A stretch of DNA of 64,000 nucleotides from Pyxicephalus adspersus (lineage: Eukaryota > Chordata > Amphibia > Anura > Pyxicephalidae): NCBI RefSeq assembly GCF_032062135.1, contig NC_092859.1:41040295-41104294 (forward strand). Direction: 5' to 3'. Position numbers and translations under genes: made by a program. Of this stretch, positions 12,987-26,108 are shown piece by piece (position 1 is the stretch's first letter; each line of letters starts with the position of its first letter). The notes below the pieces were generated by a model. The model saw nothing but the letters and a program-made list of their open reading frames with translations. It ran no database searches and was not told the origin of the DNA.

Positions 12987-13579
12987 GTAAAAAAGAGATA
13001 AAATACATATAGTGGAGCTGTTTTACCAGCCATAGGATTTGTATTTCTGTTTATATTGTCTGGATAATTACACAGCCCTGTCTAGAAGAGGAAGGGATAT
13101 TTATTGCTGTTTCATTTTTACTTACAAGTCAACTTAAAAACAAACACTGAAAGAAAATTGTTAAAAACACTTACTGTACATCCTGGTTTCCTGTGTGCTT
13201 GCCTAGGCATGGAGAGTATCACTGGGCCTTCTCGTGGTATGGCTTTAGGGAGCAGTGGCCTTTCTATATTGGTCCAAACTAACCCCTGTTGTATTAGCTC
13301 AGCAAACTCAAAGTTCATGTCATTTGTTGATTGTCATATTCTGATTTTGAGCAAATGGTGTGGTGAACATCTACAGAGACACCACTGCTTCCAAAGAGAA
13401 GGTAAAGCGTAGTCTCTGCAGTATGCTTGAAGGGGACAGACTTTCATACTGAAACTACTTTTCTGTTCAGATTGTGGAGGCTTTTTACAGTAGAATTTTG
13501 TAAACCATTTTCTTTGGATGCAAAAACAAAACAAAAAAGTCTTCAATTAATTTTTTTTCTCTTTGTGAATGTATTTTTA

Positions 13580-14400
13580 TATTATTATTATTATTATTAT
13601 TATTAATAATAATAATAATAATAATAATAAACAGTACTTATATGGCAATAGGAGAGAAGTAGCACACAATCAGAGGTGTGTGTTAGTAGCAAGGGTTTAA
13701 GACAATGGTCGCCAACCTTTTCAGTTCTGCGGACCACTAAAATTACTGCCTCCTGACTGCGCATGCGAAGAAACCTCCTCATACTGACGTCATGATGACA
13801 TAACCCTGCCCACTCTCCCAATGCAGATCTGAGCCTGCGATGGGAGAGTGGGCTGGTTGTGTGCAGGGACACAGCCCACCACTTCCCCAAGCCTATGAAC
13901 TGTACAGTGGACGTAGTCCGTGGCTCTGGGAAACCCCCCCCAGCGGGGTCCTTCTCCTGACCCCATTCGGGGGTGCACCGACCAGAGCCATGGACCCCAA
14001 AAATGTTTCTTGCGGTTCACTGGTTGGTGACCGCTGGTTTAAGAGACAGAAGAAGACTGGCAGGAAAGTTTACAAGATAGGTGTGAGTTCCCTTTTAAAT
14101 GAACAGAAAGTAGGAGCAAGCCGAATAAGACAAGGAGGAGCATTCCGGAGAGTCAGGGCAGCTCTAGAAAAGTCTTGGAGTAGTTAATATATTATAGTAG
14201 GGTTATGGGAGAGGAAGTCACTAGTAGGTTATTGGAGGGACAAAGAGAGCATCTAGGTGTAGTGTATTTTCTAGCAGGTAAGAAAAGGAGGTGAGACAAG
14301 AGCTGTGGAGAGATTTAAAGGCAAAGCACAGGAGTTTGAATTTGATTCTAAGGTGAAATGGATACCAGAGAATTGGAAGCCAATGGAACCAACTCCAGGA
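13580..14400 (-). mobile_element. Interspersed SINE/LINE-tail-like repeat, minus orientation, split by a hAT insertion
   Basis: An (ATT)n(AAT)n block (13580-13630) is followed by 'acagtacttatatggcaata', resembling the start of the other minus-oriented SINE tails. After the inserted hAT element the host repeat appears to resume ('gacagaagaagactggcagg', 'aaatgaacagaaagtaggag', 'gagagatttaaaggcaaagc', 'gaattggaagccaatgg'). I recognise this as a repeat type seen widely in frog DNA but cannot assign it to a named family. Confidence 0.45.
13703..14036. mobile_element. hAT-type MITE with exact 8-bp target duplication
   Basis: The termini CAATGGTCGCCAACC and GGTTGGTGACCGCTG are inverted repeats with one mismatch. 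The element is bounded by GTTTAAGA at 13695-13702 and again at 14037-14044, an exact 8-bp direct repeat as expected for hAT transposition. The interior is GC-rich and includes inverted stretches (cccgcccactctcc-like and ggagagtgggc). It is a relative of the copy at 21703-21985. It has no transposase. Confidence 0.85.
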
Positions 14401-14417
14401 TAGCCTTGTGAAAATAT

Positions 14418-14561
14418 CCCTTCAGCTCCACAGTTTAGGTGTAATAGACTGTTATCTGTAATAATCCCTTCAGCTCCACAGTTTAGGTGTAATTGACTGT
14501 TATGTGTAATAATCCCTTCAGCTCCACAGTTTAGGTGTTAGGACTGTAATAGACTATTGGC
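14418..14561. repeat. 48-bp tandem repeat, three copies
   Basis: The word cccttcagctccacagttta recurs at 14418, 14466 and 14514, an exact 48-base period. The first two units are nearly identical; the third carries a small insertion (tgttaggactg). It lies directly after the repeat ending near 14400. Confidence 0.92.
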
Positions 14562-17500
14562 ATCCTAAAACTTGTAGCCATGACGCATTAGCTTGCAGGA
14601 ACTATAGATTACTCTATATATCATTGGGTCTACAACATGGGTAAATTGGAGCCATGGTCAGCTGTTTGAAAATATGGTTGGGTTAATACCAAGTACCATG
14701 CGGTGCCATTAGTGGGCCTAAATTTACTATGCAGAAGCAGACCAGTGCAACTATGCCGATGTGTCCCTGCCCAGCTGAGGAAATTTTCCCTCACTTTAAA
14801 ACTTTTCCAATAAAAAAAACAGTTCAATACAATAGTTTTCAATACAATAGTTCAAGCATAGAATGCTTGAACTATTTTATATGTGTTTTATTGTTAAGTA
14901 TTTACCATCACCATGTTTTCAGTTCTATCATTTACAGTAAATGTCACTGCTTTTGTTTTAGCTCGTCACCAAAATGCCACTATCCTCAGGGTGAGCTGTA
15001 ACATAATGGCTGTAATCTTGGTTGTGATATTATTATGGGCAGTAATTGGGGACTGAACCTCAGAGAAGAGGTTGGAATTTGAACATTTATTAATAGATGC
15101 TTGTACCTTTTAGAAGAAAATTCAACTAATTGTACTGTGTCCAGTTTTCACCGTAGCATTTCCTGAGATCAGATTTTTTATTTTTTATAAACTGACAACC
15201 CTCGTTGAAGGAACTATTTTTGCAATTTAGGGAACCTCATATATATTTTGCAGGGTCTTGGCACAGGTTTTACGTACATAATAAAAACTGTGAATTAATT
15301 TATTGATACATCTTTGTTCAGTAACTTGGTTATTTTTTCTCTCTCTTGTATAATTCTATACTGAAAGTTGTTATAGGAATCTTTTGTATTTATCTGATGT
15401 ATATTTTACACGCATTACAATGCATTTATATTTTACTATTGTAAAATATATATTTTTGTCTTTTTAATAAAAAAACTGTGATAATACAAAGTTTGTAAAT
15501 TTAATTTTACTTTCATTGTAGTTTACTTTCTGTACTGACTGCTGGTAGCCATATACTTCCAAACAATTAATATCTATGTCACCTTGGAAAGTTTTTTGTT
15601 TTTTTAATTAGGTCAATATTACTATTGCACCTGAATGGTGCTAAATGAAATCCCCAAAAGGGATGATTTTATTTGCAGATGCTTTTATGGCACCCACTTG
15701 CAGTAATTTCCACATTTCCTGGCTGGTTTATAACCAAACTTTGTGTGGCCTTAATGCAAACATTTCCTAAGAATCAGTTTATGTATTTAAATACTATTAC
15801 CATCCACACTGAGCAGCTATGCTTTATATTTATTAGTGCCAAATTCTACAATGTGCTCAAGTAGACTAGCTAAGTGTGTGGCCATAAAGGAAGTTCATTC
15901 TGTCACTCAGCACTCAGGCCACACTGTAGATTTGGCTAATGTGCTGCCATCTTTATAAATCTACTTCTGGTTTCTAGATTAATTATGCATTTTACTGCCT
16001 TGTTGGTATATTTTGGCAAATTGAAGCACAATATTAATTTAATCATCCCTGCTTGTAAAAGTGTTTGTCCTGTGACTTAAAAACATATTACCTATATCCT
16101 CTCCATAGCAAAAAAAAATCTGCCAAAGTTTAGAAGTCTCTACGGCTGTATCCTACCCAAGGAAAGGATTTTCAATAATCACCTGTTTTTCAATAATCAC
16201 CAAAATCTTTGAAAATATTTTCCTGCTATATGGCAAATGATAGGTAAAAAAACATTTGTGAAATGGCTATTAATTTCAGTGTTTTCCTGTTTATTATTAA
16301 ATTTTGGCTGAATGACAGGGTTAAATTTGTTACCTCTGTGCAGATCCTCTTCCTCCTCCTATGAGACCAGACGCTCAGCAATGTGGACTTTGGCTCAAGA
16401 TATATTTCTTATTTGTCCCCATGTAGCATTCACCATGGGACACGGGACCACATTGCTCAATGTTTGTTTCAAGCAGTATGAAGGAGAAAGTCAGAAAGTC
16501 TTTGGATAGGTGTTTATTGACAGTCTGTTCAACCACTTAAAGCCCAGTTGATAGAAGCAAAGTGGCACAAAGAATACTTGCTTAATTGGCCAAATGTGCT
16601 TGCACACTTCATTACATTTTTCCTTCATCTCTGAATTCAGCTAATGAGATGGTCAATGGTCAGAGCTAGAATAGATGTCAAACTACATTTTTTAGCATCC
16701 TGACTGTGTGGTAACATTCACAAAGCCAAACAAAACTATACAGATGGGTTTTAAATTTAACAACTTGATTACTAAAGGAAATTGCCCCCCATGCAAATAA
16801 AGTTATTCTCTGACCAATAAATTACTAGAAGTAACCAAAACACAAATGGTGGAACTTCTCCTGAAACTAATTACTGCATTGACTTTTGATTTTATGCACC
16901 AGTATATGGAACTTCTACCTTTGGAGTGGGATACACAATCATTTTAAGCCATCAAAATTTAAAATGTAGTTGACACAAAATATTTAGCAGGCTACAGTGC
17001 ACAGAATCCATTGCAGGGTATTGTACATGAGCTAAAACAAAAAGCGCATGCCTCAAACGTGCTGTTTCCTTTCCTTCTGCTACTGGACCCTTCCGCTTAC
17101 TGTGAAGTCATGTGAGATCAAAGCTGTGAGCATCTGACATACTAAACAAGAAGGAGAACAAAGTTTTGCCCATCTGGACAACCCATTAGAGGAACCAATT
17201 GTCTGGGCACACTCCAAGCTGTAAACCTGTTATTCCTGGATCAAAGCCCTTAAAAATCTTGTATTCTTTTTATGGAAAAAATTATTTCATGCTCTGCTGT
17301 GGTTCATTAGTGGCCCTGTAAAATGTGTGATTCAGCAACTACTGTACTTTCCATCTTCTCCTGTATAGCTAACTTAAAGTATTGTGAAATCTAGGCCATG
17401 TGTAGATAACCAGACATAGGATGATATTTCAAATCCCTATACGGTTGTAAAATTAGTCACAGAAGCTTTAAACTCCCATTTAGAAACTTGTCAGTAAATA

Positions 17501-20500
17501 TTTTGTGTATATAGAAAGCTAGTGCATTTTTTAGGATTCTTTGATAACTGTGAGAACTGTCAATCAAAGTTTAGTTTAATATTCTATAGTAATTATGCAA
17601 AATTACAGATTTCCAGCAAATTGTAATGTTTCATAAATGTAATTAATTAGTAAGATTACTTTTAGTTCATTGTGGTCTGTACTATGAGTCAGGCATGACT
17701 CTTTATACTCATGTGTTGGAAGATATTATACTTTTTCACTAGGTCACCAACAAGGGCTTTGCTAGACCCAGGCAACTGGGATGCATGTCCTTGGTCACTT
17801 GCTTGGTTCTCCAGGTCAGGCACACTAAGCTTGCTTCTGGCAACATAAGGTGGACTGGTCTGATGCCAACATTACTTGTCAGGTCAGTGGAGTGGGGCAT
17901 TTCATCTTGTCACTCAGGAAAATAACCATTATTAATATTCATGGAATATTCCTTCCTTTTACGATTAATGCTAGGGCAAGCTTTTTCTCATGAAGACTGA
18001 TGCAAACACCATTCTTCACATTGTGGTAGTCTCCATTCCATTGGCACTATTACAAGAGAGCAATCTTTATCCTATTGATTTTCCAATGTATAGGGTTATT
18101 CTAACCCTATTCGGGTTCACTAACACTAATGCCAAACAATGTAGGAAAACATACTTCCTCTCAGTGATGACCATTATAAATTGCATTCTTCTTCCTGCTT
18201 CCAACCAATGTCAGATGGTCTTTTTCTTCATACTATTACAATTAGAGGCTATTATTCTGCTCAATGAGCACCAATGTAAGTGCCAATAGATTACATACAC
18301 TTGACCTCCGCAGTCTGTATTGTATGCATATTTGTAATACCACACCTGGCTGTTTTCTCTTTGAATGTGTATTTTTATTAGTGAATATAGTGTATGTATG
18401 GTAACATCCATTGTCAGTGACCCATGGCTCTTCTTATTTCCTACAGCTGTCATCTTCTTGACTAACAGATAACTGAAGGACAAAATAAGGTAATGAATCA
18501 ACGAGTAATACCTGCAGATGGTTTAGGTGTGTTTAAATATTCAACATGCATGGTAAATTTTTTCTGCCTAGAACTATGCCTGGTTCAGCGTGTTACAGGG
18601 GATGTTAGGAAGAGTCACAAGGCTCTTCACAGTTTTTTTAAAGTCTTGTCTTAGGTCTGTTGCAGTTATATAGTAGTGGGGAATTAATGGTGCACAGAAC
18701 ATTGCTACCAACAGCACAATCAAGCAGTAGTCTTTACCGGTGCATGATAAGAAGGGCATAGGTTGGACATCATTGGAGTTTGGACTGGTGGGGAACTCAT
18801 CTTAAAAAAATGAAACCACAAAATATGTAGATTAATTTGACCAGTGGACTTGCCATACAAGTGCCAGAGTGAAATACCATACAAAAACTTGAAGAGAGAA
18901 CAAACATTGGAACTTCTGTCATGTTTATATTGCTGTCTCTGTCCCCAAGAGTAAAACAAACCATACTTCTAGTCCTGGTGACCACACAGGAAGTAAGGGG
19001 AAATCTACTCAACATAAGTTGACAAAAGTTATTATCCTTCCTCCCTCAATTCAGCAAATTTCCACTATAACTGGTGTTCAACTGGATTACTTTCCAATTT
19101 ATAAATTAATCAATCAATTCACCCGATGGTGGGAAACTCCGCTTAACACTAAATCCGCAAATTTCTTTGGGGCCAGTTACTCAAAAAACATTGAATCCAC
19201 TGGCTTAGCATGGCAAGCAAGAATCTGTCATTAACAGAAAATGGGTCAGCAAAGGCATCCCTACATTTCTTTCTGCACAGGCTTCCAATACATTTTTAAC
19301 ATGCACTGGAAGAAACAGCTGCGTCCTAATTAGTTGCTGTGGGCAACACCTCCCATCTTTTTTTCTTTTTTCTTTTATTCTCTCAAAACTGACAGAAGAA
19401 CAAGCCAGAAACAGAGCAACGGTCCAAATTTAAAGGGAGGATTTCCATACGCCCATAGTAGCAGAAAAACAGGGATCCCCACTAAGGGAACTGAGCAGTC
19501 AGTGTTCTATTTAGGGTTACATATAGGTCAGCCAAGACACAAAATACTTGTCTGTTGTAACAATATACACTTGAATTTTTGAGATTGTCTTTACATGTGT
19601 TTTTAATGAAATCTCAACCTTTTAAAATTCAGCTTCAAAACTTTTTTGTAACATGTAGAAAGTTGATAAGTAGTTATATCTATGTATATTCCAGTAAGGG
19701 GGTCCAATTAGAAACAATTCAGTGTTTTTTCTATAATACTCTAGTGTGCCAATGAGTGGGAGTGGGAGGAGCAAGGGACTTCAATTACTAAACCAAAAAT
19801 CACTCTTTGTACTTTCTAAATTACAGAATTTGTTAGTTTTCAATGTTGCCCTTCAAGCATAAAATTGATGTCCATATTTTCCTCTTTTTTTTCAATAAAC
19901 ACATAAATTTGTTGGATATCCTTTGCAAAAGGACTGTATTCGGCTCCTGAAGTATCTATCATGAGACTTTAACAAACCACCAGAATTTCTTACCCATTGA
20001 TTTCAATGGTGTTCTGTATAGGGTTCAGCCTGAACCCAATTATTGGGGCACGTTTGACTCAACAAATCTACAACCAGAGATTTGTGTAAGCAACAAAAGT
20101 TAGTTTAGATCACATAAACATTTGGGCAAGTTACCAAAGTATACCATAGAGCTCACTCCTTTTAGCTGGTGGCTAAATTAATAATCACACACAAGACAAG
20201 ACTGGCCCACAGGAGGACTGGAAAAATCTTCTAGTGAGCCCCAGTCATGTGTTTCTTAAATTACTTTTTGTGCCAACTGATGGGCCCCTACTGCCCCTAC
20301 TGCCTACTGCCATGAGAAATCAATATGCTTTGGTGGGCCCTCCATCTATTTTCTTCTAGGACTAATTTCCCTGACCACACATTAAGCAATAATAATACAA
20401 TTAATTAGCTTTGGTAAGTCAGGCCTAGACCTTGTATACTATTCCTAACCCTCTAAAGTAGGTTCTATAGTTACCGCATACATAAGAAAACTGCAATATG

Positions 20501-21702
20501 TAATCATCAATAATATTTATTATATAAAATAATATATATATATAATTTTTGAATTACCCATGTAAGGGGCAGTTACACATTTGTTAATGTATAAAAAAAA
20601 TAGTTATTAATAAAGTAGGAAGAGAGGAATTAAAAAAGAGAATAAGGTTAAGATTACAAGAAGAGTGGGTAAAAACACTGTCAAACAAGCAAAAGAAAAA
20701 TGTAATGACTGGATGCTCACTGTAGGAGAAAAACATCACGTAGGACTGACCATAACCTGAGTGACCAAAACCTTGCCAGAGGCCATGGTCCCTACTGCAT
20801 ATGGCAGATGTTCATAATTTTCCACTTTATTACTAAATAAACCCAAAGACCTTCATGTCCCACAGAGATACAAAGATGTGGCTTATTCCCATCCATTGTT
20901 TTACAAAGTTTGCATTGACTTAATGGTGGGAATGTAATGTGAGAAAATATGCTTAGTGCAAATAGGTTCCTCAAAACCACCAATATGTTTCCATTATTGA
21001 GTAAATGATGCCTCCAAATAGTTTTGCTGCCATATACCGTTATCTTCCTGGTCTAAAAGCGTCTCACTTTTTTGCCATTTAAATGTTTGTTGCTGAGCAG
21101 CTCAATAAAGCATGCCATAAAAATAGGTAAAGTAATAGAGTAATTAGTGTTTCTGCAAACAGTCGGGTAATCCCTTGTTTTCCACCTTATTGGAAATGTA
21201 CTCATACATCCCAGAATGCTAATACTGTACATGTTTCCATTATCCAGAATCCTTAACGTTATGTGGTTGCTATGGCTTGGTCTAAACATTAGGATTTTAA
21301 GTCTGCAAACAGTAAAATTATGAAGACATAAATCAGGTTTAGTTTGGGGACTTCAGGGCAAACATTTTAAAGTTTTATTTTTTAGAATCATGGGACCTCA
21401 CTACGAAAGCAACAAACCAATTCTTAGGTATAGCAATAGGATAAAAGATTCATCAAAACCAACAACATTTTAACAGATATTGATCACTAGTTTTAGCTTT
21501 AGTTTATTTTTAAATTAAGGGAGCCACACAACTGCTAGGACCAACAGATGAGCAAATGAAGGAAAGGAGGCAGTATTAGTGTTTATTCCTGGTTTCCTTA
21601 TAGAAAATCACAATTTATTCTTTGTGGTGCCAATTATGGGGGCATTGCAAGAATAATTTCAGCAGCCTGGATTTGGGCAATAATAAGAGTAGAATTAGCA
21701 CT

Positions 21703-21985
21703 CAGTGGAGGGGAGTGCTGGTGTCAACAGAAACTTCCCCTAGAGTCACGTCGTAATGCCTGAACCTGTCCACTTTCCCATCCCAGGTCTAAGCCTACGA
21801 TAGGAGAGTGGGCGGGTTGTTTCCAGAGACCTGCCCACCGTTCCGAGCCTGCAGTCCCTATGGGGGACATGGCTCGCAGCTCTGGCCAGTGTGCTTCCCC
21901 CAGTGGGGTCAGGAGAAGGGCCCCACTGGGGGGGCGCACCAGCCAGAGCTGAAGACCACTAAATTTTTCCACTTTGCGACCGCTG
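21703..21985. mobile_element. hAT-type MITE, relative of the 13703 copy
   Basis: It shares several blocks with the 13703 copy: 'ggtctaagcctacgatagga' + gagtgggcgggttg, 'tggctcgcagctctgg', 'cagtggggtc', 'gcgcaccagccagagct' and the terminal 'gcgaccgctg'. The left end is decayed (around cagtgg at 21703) and no convincing target duplication remains. The open frames within it on both strands are artefacts of its GC-rich sequence. Confidence 0.7.
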
Positions 21986-23316
21986 CTTTACAGGAACTAA
22001 AGAGTCCACTTTAAACATTTCTATACCTCATAAAAAATATGTATTGTGAAGAGTAAAGTACAAAAGCATATTACATATACAATAAAATAAAAAGTAGTAA
22101 AAAATTATTTTGCCTTTCTCTGGATCAACGTAGGTTTAGTTCTGTGGGTTTTTGACGTATATATTAATATTTTTAATACTTATTGGGTAAACTTGTTCAA
22201 GCCTGTAACTATGTAACAGTTTAATGTACTTGTGGTTTCTCTATGTTCTGTTTATTCTTCTCTATGCTACAAGCTGACTTAGTAAATGTGTACAAATTAA
22301 TTTGGGTATAGTATTGCACAATGATTGTCTTGCCCTCCCTATATATCCTGCTGTTTGTTTTGACAGCTCAGCTACACCTTTAGTGAATAGGGCCTGAAAA
22401 GTTTTCTTTACATAATTTTGTTTGTTAGCATGTCTTCTTTCATGACTGCAGAACTCTTCTTCGACCTGTGACTAAGAACTCACATGTTACTGTGTGATCC
22501 TTGGTTAAAGCAGACCCTTTACACTTTGTAGTTGTATTCCCTGTTGGGCAGTGACCTATCTCTGTGTCTCATTTGTGAGTTATTACATTCCCAGTTAATC
22601 ATCGTGCTGGAATGGCTTAGAAATTCTATCCAAATGTTTGGAGGGGTATTCAAGAGGAGGAAGCCTCCCACACTACAAAATGTTTCCTTAATTGCTGCAC
22701 AAAGATGATGCCTAATTGTAAGAGACTTCCTGGGACAAATGAGAGAACATTATCAAACCACAACACATCTGAGAATTGTCTTTAATTTAGACTCTCATGT
22801 GTCCAATTTTTTACCACATGTATTCCTATTACTGTATCGATGTTAATTTTGATTTATGTAATAAATTACTTTTTGTGAGAGAATGCAGCTTAACCAATAA
22901 ACTGTAGAACCCAATAGGACTTTTTATATCAGGGACAACATAAACAATAACTACATTAGAAATTGGCAAAATATAAAGACCTTGTTTATCGATGAGTCTG
23001 AGAATATTTTTTGTCTGTACCGATTGGCTTTTTAAGCATCAGTTGGATAAAAAAAAGGAAATCAAAATATGATTCCTTACAGGTATCAAAGCAGAACTCT
23101 ACCAAAGTAATTTGGAAGAGGTATAAGAAAGGTGTATACATGCCTTAGTTTCAGCACTCCTACTGTCCTGGAATTTTTCAGTAAAAAGAAATTCCCATTG
23201 AAATGTAAAGGCAAAATTCTGTCAGGCTTAGTCAAAAATAGAATGGAATTGGCAATTAGGATTGGGTTTGTTCATCATCCCTTTATGAAATCATCCTCTT
23301 GAAATCACATCATATA

Positions 23317-23505
23317 GTAAAGGAGTGGAGAAAAGACATAAGAGATGAAAAGAGAGTTTTGGAAAAGAAAGAGATAGACTGAGGAGAGGGGAAGGGAAGG
23401 ATGGAAGAGAAAATGGGAAGATGAGAAGGGAAGGAAGGAGCGGTAAAGAGAAAGAATGGAAATGGAGACAGATAGGGGAGTTGAGTAGGAGATATGGGGC
23501 AAATG
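23317..23505. repeat. Polypurine (GA-rich) tract of about 190 bases
   Basis: The + strand here is dominated by A and G with few pyrimidines (for example gaggagaggggaagggaagg). The Ser/Phe/Pro-rich open frames on the minus strand simply reflect this bias. Confidence 0.9.
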
Positions 23506-26013
23506 AATGTCATGGTCATATATCATAATATTTTTATACCTTTTCACTTGTATATATATATTTTATACATTTTAGACTTTCTTGATTTTCAGTTTTACTC
23601 TCTTTCATATATTCATTGGTTTGGTAAGTTAGCAAGGCGATCACTAATAGCACTTTAAAAATATAGACATCTCCTTATATATTGCTCAGGAACAGCTGGC
23701 AGCTGTGAAGTATAATTAGGTGTTGGCATTGTATATGGAGGTTCAACTGAGTTCCATCACATCATAAATTCTTTAGAAACAGACACAGATACATTTAGGG
23801 ATATGACATATTACCACAAAAAAAAAAAATGTTATAGTTGCAAGTCTAGAACTATTCAAGTTTTTTAAAAGGCTACAGTAGTAATGCATAATTTATAGAG
23901 TTAATGAATTAAGTCTATAAACTAATTAATCTATATTATTGAAGAGCTGCAAAATCATTTACTTTTTTCTCAAAAACTTAGCAGATATGCTTGCATTTAG
24001 TAAATTTGTGGATGTATCATGGCTTCACTTACAAAACATGTCTCTCATAAGCAAGTGTGTTCAAAAAATGATATCTTAATATGGAATCAGAGGCCTTTCT
24101 GGCCATTTGGATGTCCTAAACATGACACCCCCAGATTTTGCCCTTTAATTTACCTGATCATCTTCAAAAATGCTACACCAATAGCTAAACTTCTGTTTTG
24201 AATTCCAAAACAAATTAGTACTAATCTTGAGTTATCAGAATGTTTAGTTAGGGGCCCACCATTACCAGAGATCAGCTACCAAACTCCCATTACTTACTCT
24301 CAGTTATGTGTTTTGGATAACATTTAGACAGTCAATTAATCAAAGCTCATTAAATACATTGGCTTCTTTACAGCAGTCACTAAACTGACTATTGATAACA
24401 TTATTCTTCACATAAATCTTCCTGATTTTTATTTTTGGAAAGTAAAATATACTTTAGTGTTCAGGGGACATTTAAACACATTTTTTTTTAGATTACATAC
24501 ATTGCAATACAAACTTTCAATATATTCACTCAAAAATCTTATCTTAGAGCTAAAAGCATATTTACAATGTATGGATTTTTTTTATTGCAATCTATTGATT
24601 TATTCAGGTTGATGCATTTCAATTTCCTATGACTACATCAAAGGTTCAGTTTTCCCATTTACAGTTTCTTATTTCATCATATGACTTAACAAAATCATAT
24701 GAAGATAAATTGTATCTGATAGAGAACTGGCTTATATCTGTGGAGTATAATGCACCAAAAGAAAGAAGAAGATGTTATTTACAGAAATAAAAAATTCAGT
24801 ATTGAACTATTTATACTATTAATACCTGTCTGTAGCATGGAGGTATCTTCTGTCAAATGATATAAATGGGCATAGGTTTTAATCTCATGTGTTCTTTGTT
24901 TAGGATTATAATATTTACATGTAGACACTGTTTGAATATGGATATTTGTTGCTGGTTTTATTGACGTTTGGATTTACATAAAATGTGTGTATAGTGGTAA
25001 ATACATATGATAGTGGTAAATACACATAATTAATAATAATGTACATAATCCCAGACAAAGTTTGGTACCATTGCAGTGCAGGGAACATAATTGGGTAAAA
25101 TTTTGAACAGCACAATACTTATAATGCAGTTTTATCCAAAAGCAGCCCCCATTCACACAGGAAGTGTGGCTACAGCTTAAAACTAAAAAAAAAACAATTC
25201 TACATAAAATACACATAGCCGGGACAATAATGTAAGTGAATTGTTAGTTTTACAGGGAGAGAAAATGAGCTGGAGTGACCAGTTATTAGGACTTGGAACC
25301 AACTGTGCCTGTCCTCCGATATTGAAATGCTTGATTAGCAAACAGAAATATCAGCAATATCCATTCCAATGTTTTTTCACTTCAATTTACACGTTTTGCT
25401 TATTGACATTTTTTAAATAAATTTGTATACTACTAAAGCTAGCTCAATATTCTCAATATTCTCAATATTCTAAATTATGTAATTTAAATATAGGCACACA
25501 AACACACTCATTGTTCACGCAATTTAGGAAGCCCTTGTAATCTAATGCATGTTTTGGAAATTGTACCCATTTTTTTTACTGTTTAAATCCTCATCCCCCC
25601 GCACTCTGTGGAATAACATCTTCCCACTGAAGATTTTTGAACCCATTTTTCAAATGTAAATCGTTATTTGTATCTATGGTAAGAAAATGCAGGAATGTTA
25701 ACAGGCCAGCAGATTGGTGGCTGCCTTAAAATGTGGTTATTTATAACAATGGAAGGACGCCAAACAGATGTTTTATTTTACATTACTTTTAAAAGGACAT
25801 TGCCTTTTGGACTTTGAGAGCTGCCTAATGAGACAACATACTCCCGCAGGCCTTTTTTTCTTTCTAAAGAAGAAAAAAAAAGAAGAATGATGCTAACATT
25901 GATAAAGAATGGTATTGCTCATAGCATGTTTCAGCCAATTAGTCTACATAGGACTATGAAGGAAACATCTATAAATTGTAACCTTTTAACTCTAAAAAGG
26001 TGTCATGCAGTAT

Positions 26014-26108
26014 ATTATTATTACTATTATTATTATTATTATTATTAATAATAATAAACAGGATTAATATAGCGCCATTTTACCCAGCGCTGTACATTTA
26101 ATAGGGAT
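26014..26108 (-). mobile_element. SINE 3' tail copy, minus orientation
   Basis: (ATT)n passes into (AAT)n, then 'aaacaggattaatatagcgcc' without the middle of the element, then 'cccagcgctgtacatttaat'. It is the reverse complement of the tail in plus copies. Confidence 0.65.

Noticed and set aside
13840..14187. 115-codon plus-strand open frame
   Set aside because: Runs through a hAT MITE and its host repeat; composition follows the GC-rich element.
21724..22014. Overlapping 82- and 68-codon frames on opposite strands
   Set aside because: Both come from the GC-rich hAT MITE at 21703-21985.
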